This document shows positions 1 to 5,223 of a stretch of DNA of 8,034 bases, piece after piece (position 1 is the stretch's first letter; each line of letters begins with the position of its first letter). Made by a program: the position numbers and the translations under genes. The stretch comes from Geodermatophilaceae bacterium (GTDB taxonomy: Bacteria > Actinomycetota > Actinomycetes > Mycobacteriales > Geodermatophilaceae). Below the pieces are notes generated by a model. The model did no database searches. It saw only the letters and a program-made list of their open reading frames with translations, and was not told where the DNA came from. The stretch lies in NCBI GenBank assembly GCA_013813215.1, contig JACCSC010000143.1, forward strand, positions 1 through 8,034. Direction: 5' to 3'.

Positions 1-2
1 AC

Positions 3-2156
3 ACCGACGAGCTCGAGCCGCGGTCGTTCTCCTTCAACTCGCCCTTCGGTGCCTGCCCCGCCTGCGGCGGCCTGGGCACCCGGATGGAGGTGGACCCCGA
101 CCTCGTCGTGCCCGACGGCCGCGCCACGCTCGGGCAGGGTGCCGTCCAGCCCTGGTCCGGCGCACACGTCGCCGACTACTTCCTCAAGCTCCTCGGCGCC
201 CTGGGCGAGGAGCTCGGCTTCGACCTGAACACGCCCTGGGACGACCTGTCGCCCCGCGCCCGCCGCTCCGTGCTCGACGGTCACAGCACCAAGGTGCACG
301 TCGTCACCCGCAACCGGTACGGCCGCCAGCGCAGCTACCACGCCGCCTTCGAGGGCGTGCGCCCCTACATCGAGCGCCGCCACCGCGAGGCCGAGACCGA
401 TACCAGCCGGGAGCGTTTCGAGGGCTTCATGCGCGAGGTGCCCTGCCCGACCTGCCACGGCAGCCGGCTCAAACCGGTCATCCGCGCGGTCACGATGGGC
501 TCGACCGAGCACGGCGAGATGAACATCGCGGAGGTTTGCGCGCTCCCGATCAACGAGGCGGCGGCCTTCCTGGGGACCCTGGAGCTCAGCAACCGTGAGC
601 GCCAGATCGCCGAGCAGGTCCTCAAGGAGATCCAGGAGCGACTGCGCTTCCTGCTCGACGTCGGCCTCGACTACCTCTCCCTCGACCGGCCCTCCGGTTC
701 GCTCTCGGGCGGCGAGGCCCAGCGGATCCGCCTCGCGACGCAGATCGGTGCCGGCCTGGTCGGCGTCCTCTACGTCCTCGACGAGCCCTCGATCGGGCTG
801 CACCAGCGCGACAACCAGCGGCTGATCGAGACACTGGTGCGGCTGCGCGACCTCGGCAACACCCTGATCGTGGTCGAGCACGACGAGGACACGATCAAGG
901 TCGCCGACTGGGTGGTCGACTTCGGTCCCGCCGCCGGCGAGCACGGCGGCCAGGTCGTGCACAGCGGGACGGTCGAGGACCTCTACGCGCACCCGGACTC
1001 GATGACCGGGCTCTACCTCTCCGGTCGGCGGGAGATCCCGCTGCCCGCCGTACGCCGCCCGCGCACCAAGGGCCGCGAGCTGACCGTCGTCGGCGCCAAG
1101 GAGCACAACCTCCACGACGTCACCGCCAGCTTCCCGCTGGGGCTCTTCGTCGCCGTCACCGGCGTCTCGGGCTCGGGCAAGTCGACGTTGGTCAACGACA
1201 TCCTCTACACCTCGCTGGCCAAGCAGATCTACAACGCCCGCGCCGTGCCCGGCCGGCACCAGAAGATCACCGGCCTCGAGCACGTGGACAAGGTCATCCA
1301 CGTCGACCAGTCGCCGATCGGGCGCACGCCCCGGTCCAACCCGGCCACCTACACCGGGGTATTCGACAACATCCGTAAGTTGTTCGCCTCCACCACCGAG
1401 GCCAAGGTGCGCGGCTACCAGCAGGGCAGGTTCTCCTTCAACGTCAAGGGCGGACGCTGCGAGGGGTGCTCGGGCGACGGCACGATCAAGATCGAGATGA
1501 ACTTCCTGCCCGACGTCTACGTGCCGTGCGAGGTCTGCCACGGGGCGCGCTACAACCGCGAGACGCTCGAGGTGCACTTCAAGGGCAAGACCATCGCCGA
1601 GGTCCTCGACATGCCGATCGAGGAGGCCGCGGAGTTCTTCTCCGCGGTCCCCGGCATCTCGCGCCACCTCAGCACCCTGGTCGAGGTCGGGCTCGGGTAC
1701 GTCCGGCTCGGCCAGCCGGCCACGACCCTGTCCGGCGGCGAGGCCCAGCGGGTCAAGCTGGCCGCGGAGCTGCAGAAGCGCTCCACCGGGCGCACGGTCT
1801 ACGTCCTCGACGAGCCGACCACCGGGCTGCACTTCGAGGACATCCGCAAGCTGCTGGGCGTCCTCGGCCGGCTGGTCGACGGCGGAAACACCGTCATCGT
1901 GATCGAACACAACCTGGACGTGATCAAGACGGCGGACTGGTTGATCGACATGGGCCCGGAGGGCGGCCACGGCGGCGGGCTCGTAGTGGCGGAGGGTACT
2001 CCGGAGTACCTGGCCACCGTCGTGGAGAGCCACACCGGTGAGTTCCTGCGCGAGACCCTCGGCGTGCCGGCCCTGCGCGCGGTCGAGCGGGGTGCGGCCC
2101 AGCCTCGTCGGGCGGCGCGGGCCAAGAAGGCGCCGGCCAAGCGGGCCAGCGCCTGA
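3..2156 (+). CDS. uvrA: UvrABC excinuclease ATPase subunit UvrA (5'-truncated)
   Basis: UvrA is the DNA-damage-recognition ATPase of nucleotide excision repair; it dimerises, scans DNA with UvrB and loads UvrB at lesions. The frame is open from the window edge (first full codon at 3), giving 717 residues. About 235-260 N-terminal residues, including the first Walker A, lie upstream. Visible in order: zinc-finger CPAC (54-65) and CPTC (444-455); first ABC signature LSGGEAQR (from 702) and Walker B YVLDEPS (771-791); second Walker A GVSGSGKST (1161-1187); second zinc module CEGC (1458-1469) and CEVC (1527-1538); second signature LSGGEAQR (from 1728) and Walker B YVLDEPTTGLH (1800-1832). All motifs visible in this part are intact. 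The protein ends in a Lys/Arg/Ala-rich tail (2076-2153), a type of extension I recall from other actinobacterial UvrA proteins. A hairpin follows the stop. Identification is secure; the true start is outside the window. Confidence 0.98.
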   Translation, partial: TDELEPRSFSFNSPFGACPACGGLGTRMEVDPDLVVPDGRATLGQGAVQPWSGAHVADYFLKLLGALGEELGFDLNTPWDDLSPRARRSVLDGHSTKVHVVTRNRYGRQRSYHAAFEGVRPYIERRHREAETDTSRERFEGFMREVPCPTCHGSRLKPVIRAVTMGSTEHGEMNIAEVCALPINEAAAFLGTLELSNRERQIAEQVLKEIQERLRFLLDVGLDYLSLDRPSGSLSGGEAQRIRLATQIGAGLVGVLYVLDEPSIGLHQRDNQRLIETLVRLRDLGNTLIVVEHDEDTIKVADWVVDFGPAAGEHGGQVVHSGTVEDLYAHPDSMTGLYLSGRREIPLPAVRRPRTKGRELTVVGAKEHNLHDVTASFPLGLFVAVTGVSGSGKSTLVNDILYTSLAKQIYNARAVPGRHQKITGLEHVDKVIHVDQSPIGRTPRSNPATYTGVFDNIRKLFASTTEAKVRGYQQGRFSFNVKGGRCEGCSGDGTIKIEMNFLPDVYVPCEVCHGARYNRETLEVHFKGKTIAEVLDMPIEEAAEFFSAVPGISRHLSTLVEVGLGYVRLGQPATTLSGGEAQRVKLAAELQKRSTGRTVYVLDEPTTGLHFEDIRKLLGVLGRLVDGGNTVIVIEHNLDVIKTADWLIDMGPEGGHGGGLVVAEGTPEYLATVVESHTGEFLRETLGVPALRAVERGAAQPRRAARAKKAPAKRASA

Positions 2157-2188
2157 CCACCGGTCGGTGGGACCGCGCCGACCGGCGG
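2157..2188 (+). terminator. GC-rich hairpin directly after uvrA, possible terminator
   Basis: Starting on the base after the uvrA stop, CCGGTCGG (2160-2167) pairs perfectly with CCGACCGG (2178-2185). Flanking pairs at 2157-2158/2187-2188 sit outside one mismatch, and a G-U plus a G-C pair lie inside, leaving a loop of about six bases. A competing shorter hairpin, CCACC/GGTGG (2157-2161/2166-2170), uses the same sequence. No T-run follows, so this is not a classical intrinsic terminator. U-less hairpins are commonly proposed as terminators in high-GC actinobacteria. The position suggests it ends or attenuates the uvrA transcript, but read-through into the small acidic gene is possible. Confidence 0.5.
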
Positions 2189-2231
2189 CCGGCGCGTCGA
2201 TAGCCCAGGATGAGGGCACGACCCCGACCGC

Positions 2232-2238
2232 AGAGGAG
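2232..2238 (+). promoter_or_regulatory. Shine-Dalgarno site of the small acidic gene
   Basis: AGAGGAG lies six bases before the ATG at 2245. It is the best support that the 52-residue frame is translated from this ATG rather than being the end of a longer frame that opens inside uvrA. I found no convincing promoter between uvrA and this site. Confidence 0.65.
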
Positions 2239-2244
2239 TGGACG

Positions 2245-2403
2245 ATGAGCGAGCGCTGGGTTGACGGTGACCTCGAGGCCGGTGCCGACGACGACCAGGG
2301 TGTGGACCCGCCCGAGTCAGGAGCCGGTGCCGAACTCGGGCAGGGCGAGGCGAGCACGTTCGAACCTGAGGAGGACAACCCGGCAGCGGAACCCCCCGAG
2401 TGA
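2245..2403 (+). CDS. Small highly acidic protein of unknown function
   Basis: A 52-residue protein that I do not recognise. Seventeen residues are Asp or Glu and only one (Arg4) is basic, for a net charge near -16. It is also rich in Gly, Ala and Pro, with no signal peptide, membrane segment or cysteine, so it should be cytosolic and probably disordered. Support for a real gene is a good Shine-Dalgarno sequence six bases upstream of the ATG, a clean frame, and G/C in about three quarters of third codon positions, somewhat lower than in the flanking repair genes. It lies 88 bases after uvrA and 126 before the HhH-GPD start. Such acidity is seen in DNA-mimic proteins and in simple acidic tails; nothing here decides between these, and an unimportant peptide is also possible. 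Confidence 0.6.
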   Translation: MSERWVDGDLEAGADDDQGVDPPESGAGAELGQGEASTFEPEEDNPAAEPPE

Positions 2404-2460
2404 GGGGCGGATCCGGGTGCCAGCGCTGAGATAGTCCGCGGCCACAACGGCGGGTGACGC

Positions 2461-2483
2461 GTGTCAATGCTGACGCGCATCAT
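2461..2483 (+). promoter_or_regulatory. Candidate PafBC-type (RecA-independent damage) promoter of the HhH-GPD gene
   Basis: GTGTCAATG (2461-2469) matches seven of nine positions of the mycobacterial RecA-independent damage motif tTGTCRGTG, including the whole TGTCR core. Exactly eight bases later lies CATCAT (2478-2483), which keeps the A2 and T6 of the TANNNT -10 but has C at position 1. Transcription would begin near 2489, giving a leader of about 40 nt before the GTG at 2530. A weak sigma-70-like -35, GTGACG (2454-2459), also sits 18 bases upstream of the same -10. Identification is by motif and spacing only. Confidence 0.4.
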
Positions 2484-2497
2484 CCGCCACTACCAGA

Positions 2498-2513
2498 CAG
2501 ACGGACCAGTCTG
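2498..2513. promoter_or_regulatory. 16-bp palindrome resembling a TetR-family operator
   Basis: CAGACGGACCAGTCTG has five-base perfect arms (CAGAC/GTCTG) around a six-base centre with one more symmetric pair (G2504/C2507). The AGAC...GTCT form resembles many TetR-family operators, for example the NemR-box type TAGACC-N4-GGTCTA. It lies between the candidate -10 and the Shine-Dalgarno site of the HhH-GPD gene, where a bound repressor would block transcription. No TetR gene is visible in the window. The same bases could instead form a weak RNA hairpin three bases before the ribosome binding site. Confidence 0.35.
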
Positions 2514-2516
2514 CTC

Positions 2517-2523
2517 AAAGGAG
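2517..2523 (+). promoter_or_regulatory. Shine-Dalgarno site fixing the HhH-GPD start at 2530
   Basis: AAAGGAG is the strongest ribosome binding site in the window and sits six bases before a GTG at 2530. The frame is open further upstream, with GTG at 2461 and ATG at 2467, but those would put this site, the palindrome and the candidate promoter inside the coding region, and the extra residues do not look like part of the domain. The start at 2530 is therefore preferred. Confidence 0.8.
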
Positions 2524-2529
2524 CCCCGC

Positions 2530-3165
2530 GTGGCCGCTGATCCTGCCGCGACCGCCCGCGAGGTCGTACGACGGCACGGCCGGACGTTCGCCGAGGAGGC
2601 CCGCATTCGGCTGCGCGACAAGCCGTCGCCGCTGTGGTGTCTGCTGGTGATGTCGTTGATCTGCTCGGCGCGGATCTCCGCGGACATTGCACTGGCGGCT
2701 ACTCGTGAACTGTGGGCTGCCGGGTGGCGCACGCCACGGGCGATGGCGGCGTCCACCTGGCAACAGCGGGTCGACGCCCTGGGTCGCGGCGGCTACCGGC
2801 GCTACGACGAACGCACCGCGGCACAGCTCGGCGAGCTGGCCGAGACTGTGCTCGAGCAGTACGGCGGTGATCTGCGCCGGCTGAGGGAGGCGACGTCGGA
2901 TCTGCTCGGTGACCTGCAGCAGTTCAAGGGCATCGGGCCAGTGGGGGCAGGGATCTTCTGCCGCGACGTCCAGGCCGTGTGGCCCGACGTCGCGCCGTTC
3001 GTCGACGACTTGGCCGCGGACGGAGCGGCGAAGCTGGGCCTACCGCGCAGCGCCGACCGGCTGTCGGCCCTGGTGTCGGCGGCGGACTTCCCGCGGCTGC
3101 TCGCCGGTTGTGTCCGGTCGGCGCTGGACGAGGATGTCCTCGAGGACCTCCGCGCCCACCGGTGA
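2530..3165 (+). CDS. HhH-GPD superfamily protein, probable DNA glycosylase-like enzyme
   Basis: A 211-residue protein, nearly all one HhH-GPD (endonuclease III-like) fold. The helix-hairpin-helix reads LQQFKGIGPVGAG (residues 129-141), followed by a segment ending in PFVDD (156-160). Asp159 aligns with the catalytic Asp of endonuclease III (the VDTHI motif). The position of the endonuclease III catalytic Lys (LPGVGRKTA) is Val138, so a beta-lyase activity of the Nth type is unlikely; a monofunctional glycosylase, or a DNA-binding relative, is more plausible. There is no C-terminal four-cysteine iron-sulfur motif. It lies between uvrA and uvrC with its own leader, so it is likely a separate unit. 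Start GTG 2530 was chosen from the strong Shine-Dalgarno site. The fold is confident; substrate and activity are unknown. Confidence 0.85.
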   Translation: MAADPAATAREVVRRHGRTFAEEARIRLRDKPSPLWCLLVMSLICSARISADIALAATRELWAAGWRTPRAMAASTWQQRVDALGRGGYRRYDERTAAQLGELAETVLEQYGGDLRRLREATSDLLGDLQQFKGIGPVGAGIFCRDVQAVWPDVAPFVDDLAADGAAKLGLPRSADRLSALVSAADFPRLLAGCVRSALDEDVLEDLRAHR

Positions 3166-3175
3166 CCCTTCGGTC

Positions 3176-3237
3176 CGCGAGAACAGGCTTCGCCACCCCT
3201 CGATTCCCGATCAGACGTGGCAAACCGTGTTCTCGCG
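3176..3237. repeat. 62-nt imperfect inverted repeat between the HhH-GPD gene and uvrC
   Basis: Two 21-base arms (3176-3196 and 3217-3237) match at 18 positions without gaps. The outer ten bases, CGCGAGAACA and TGTTCTCGCG, are perfect, and so are the inner five, GCCAC and GTGGC. The mismatches are G3186/G3227, C3188/C3225 and C3191/A3222, and the apical loop is 20 nt. It begins 11 bases after the HhH-GPD stop and ends before the uvrC promoter. As RNA it would form a long hairpin and may end the upstream transcript on either strand, although no T-run is present. Its length and symmetry also fit a REP- or MITE-like dispersed palindrome. Confidence 0.75.
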
Positions 3238-3258
3238 AGCAGGCCGGCGCGGGCGGCG

Positions 3259-3281
3259 GTGTCGCCGCATCGACGTAGGCT
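3259..3281 (+). promoter_or_regulatory. Candidate PafBC-type promoter giving a leaderless uvrC transcript
   Basis: TAGGCT (3276-3281) is a good actinobacterial -10 (TANNNT) and ends seven bases before the GTG at 3289, so transcription should begin at or next to the start codon. Exactly eight bases upstream of the -10 is GTGTCGCCG (3259-3267), which has the full TGTCR core and six of nine positions of tTGTCRGTG, the mycobacterial RecA-independent damage element bound by PafBC. No clear -35 hexamer is present, as expected for promoters that depend on such an activator. There is no Shine-Dalgarno site. Confidence 0.55.
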
Positions 3282-3288
3282 CGGCGCC

Positions 3289-5223
3289 GTGGCCGATCCG
3301 TCGACGTACCGTCCCGCGACGGGCACGATCCCGGACCGACCCGGGGTCTACCGGTTCCGCGACGAGCGCAAGCGGGTCATCTACGTCGGCAAGGCCAAGA
3401 GCCTGCGCAGCCGGCTGAACTCCTACTTCCAGGACGTCGCCGCGCTGCACGTCAGGACCCGCCAGATGGTGCTGACCGCCGCGAGCGTGGACTGGACGAC
3501 GGTCAGCACCGAGGTCGAGGCGCTGCAGCTGGAGTACAGCTGGATCAAGGAGTTCGATCCACGCTTCAACGTGCGCTACCGCGACGACAAGAGCTACCCC
3601 AGCCTCGCCGTCACGCTGTACGAGGACTACCCCCGGCTGCAGGTCATGCGCGGCCCGAAGAAGAAGGGGGTGCGCTACTTCGGCCCCTACGCGCACGCGT
3701 GGGCGATCCGGGAGACGCTCGACCTGCTGTTGCGGGTGTTCCCCGCCCGCACCTGCTCCAACGGGGTCTTCACCCGGGCCGGCCAGATCGGGCGGCCCTG
3801 CCTGCTCGGCTACATCGGCAAGTGCTCGGCGCCCTGTGTCGGCCGGGTCACCGAGGACCAGCACCGCGTCATCGTCGAGGATTTCGTCGACTTCATGTCC
3901 GGCCGCACCGACCAGATGATCCGCAAGCTGGAACTGGAGATGCGGGCCGCCGCGGCGGATGAGGAGTTCGAACGGGCCGCCCGGCTGCGTGACGACATCG
4001 GCGCTCTGCGCCGGGCCATGGAGAAACAGGCCGTCGTCTTCGGCGACGGCACCGACGCCGACGTCATCGCATTCGCGCAGGACGAGCTGGAGGCCGCCGT
4101 CCAGGTCTTCCACGTCCGCGGCGGCCGGGTCCGCGGCCAGCGTGGCTGGGTCGTCGACAAGGTCGAGCACGTCAGTACGCCGGATCTGGTCGAGCAGTTC
4201 CTCCTGCAGGTGTACGGCGCGGGCGAGGACGTGCCGCGTGAGGTGCTCGTCCCCGAACTGCCCCCGGACACCGAGGCCCTGACCGAGTGGCTCAGCGACC
4301 TGCGCGGCGCCCGGGTGTCGCTGCGAGTACCGCAGCGAGGCGACAAGCGGGCCCTCATGGACACCGTGGCGGGCAACGCCCAGGAGTCCTTCCTCCAGCA
4401 CCGGCTCAAGCGGGCCAGCGACCTATCCGCGCGGTCGCTCGCGCTCAACGAGATCCAGGCCGCCCTCGATCTACCCGAGGCGCCGCTGCGCATCGAGTGC
4501 ATCGACATCTCGCACGTGCAGGGCACGAACGTCGTCGGCAGCATGGTCGTGTTCGAAGACGGACTGCCGCGCAAGTCGGAGTACCGCCGGTTCGCGATCA
4601 ACGGTGGCCCCGAGGGCGAGACCGACGACACCGCCTCGATCCACGAGGTCGTACGCCGCCGCTTCGCGCGCTACCTCGAGGAGCAGAACCGGCCGGAGGA
4701 CGCGGAGATCGGCCGGCCGCGCAAATTCGCCTATCCCCCCAACCTGCTCGTCGTGGACGGCGGCGCGCCGCAGGTCGCCGCCGCCGCGCGGGCGATGGCC
4801 GAGCTGGGCATCGTGGACGTCAGCCTGGTCGGGCTGGCCAAACGGCTGGAGGAGGTCTGGCTGCCCGACCAGGAGTTCCCGGTGATCCTGCCGCGGGCCT
4901 CGGAGGGGCTCTACCTGCTACAACGGATCCGCGACGAGGCGCACCGTTTCGCCATCACCTACCACCGGCAGCGGCGGTCCCGGTCGATGGTCGAGTCCGT
5001 CCTGGACGGCGTACCGGGGCTGGGGGAGACCCGCCGTAAGGCGCTGCTGACGCGCTTCGGCTCGCTGAAGCGGCTGCGGGCGGCGAGCGTGGACGACGTG
5101 GCCGCCGTACCTGGCATCGGACGTCGTACGGCGGAGGCAGTCGTCGCCGCCCTGCACAGCGACGAGGCCACCCTGACCCCGGCCGTGAACCCCGTCACCG
5201 GCGAGATAGTTGACGCTTCGTGA
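3289..5223 (+). CDS. uvrC: UvrABC excinuclease nuclease subunit UvrC
   Basis: UvrC makes the 3' and 5' incisions around a lesion after UvrB is loaded. From GTG 3289 it has 644 residues, in the family range. Seen in order: GIY-YIG nuclease (G19-V-Y, Y32-V-G, R42, Glu residues at 75-82) for the 3' cut; four cysteines C156, C171, C179 and C183 matching the iron-sulfur ligands reported for E. coli UvrC; a UVR domain for UvrB contact (about 224-250); an RNase H-like nuclease with D406 (IDIS), D490 (VVDGG) and H552 for the 5' cut; and a C-terminal tandem HhH DNA-binding region (about 572-622). All catalytic positions are present. The frame is open upstream to GTG 3217, but family proteins begin at this ADPSTYRP segment and the -10 lies seven bases upstream, so the start is 3289. 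It overlaps rapZ by 4 nt. Confidence 0.97.
   Translation: MADPSTYRPATGTIPDRPGVYRFRDERKRVIYVGKAKSLRSRLNSYFQDVAALHVRTRQMVLTAASVDWTTVSTEVEALQLEYSWIKEFDPRFNVRYRDDKSYPSLAVTLYEDYPRLQVMRGPKKKGVRYFGPYAHAWAIRETLDLLLRVFPARTCSNGVFTRAGQIGRPCLLGYIGKCSAPCVGRVTEDQHRVIVEDFVDFMSGRTDQMIRKLELEMRAAAADEEFERAARLRDDIGALRRAMEKQAVVFGDGTDADVIAFAQDELEAAVQVFHVRGGRVRGQRGWVVDKVEHVSTPDLVEQFLLQVYGAGEDVPREVLVPELPPDTEALTEWLSDLRGARVSLRVPQRGDKRALMDTVAGNAQESFLQHRLKRASDLSARSLALNEIQAALDLPEAPLRIECIDISHVQGTNVVGSMVVFEDGLPRKSEYRRFAINGGPEGETDDTASIHEVVRRRFARYLEEQNRPEDAEIGRPRKFAYPPNLLVVDGGAPQVAAAARAMAELGIVDVSLVGLAKRLEEVWLPDQEFPVILPRASEGLYLLQRIRDEAHRFAITYHRQRRSRSMVESVLDGVPGLGETRRKALLTRFGSLKRLRAASVDDVAAVPGIGRRTAEAVVAALHSDEATLTPAVNPVTGEIVDAS

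Noticed and set aside
2358..2367. GTTCGAAC in the small acidic gene as a LexA (SOS) box
   Set aside because: The actinobacterial SOS box is two half-sites, CGAAC and GTTCG, separated by four bases. Here the halves are fused in the opposite order and lie inside a coding region.
1799..2467. Minus-strand frame covering the end of uvrA and the small acidic gene
   Set aside because: Composition is Arg/Pro/Ser-rich without any domain and it has no plausible ribosome binding site. The plus-strand 52-residue frame has a good one.
2461..2529. Upstream extension of the HhH-GPD protein to GTG 2461 or ATG 2467
   Set aside because: The strong AAAGGAG at 2517-2523 points to GTG 2530. The extension would include the palindrome and candidate promoter and adds no domain sequence.
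3176..3196. GAACAGGCTTCG near uvrC as a LexA box
   Set aside because: The second half-site departs from GTTCG, and the bases are explained by the longer inverted repeat.
3217..3288. Upstream extension of UvrC to GTG 3217
   Set aside because: The extra 24 residues are encoded partly by the inverted repeat and the promoter region, and they do not resemble UvrC N-termini. GTG 3289 gives the family-typical start.
3211..4401. A 396-codon open frame on the minus strand across uvrC
   Set aside because: It lies wholly opposite the N-terminal half of uvrC, has low-complexity, His/Asp/Val-rich composition with no recognisable domain, and is the usual antisense shadow in high-GC DNA.
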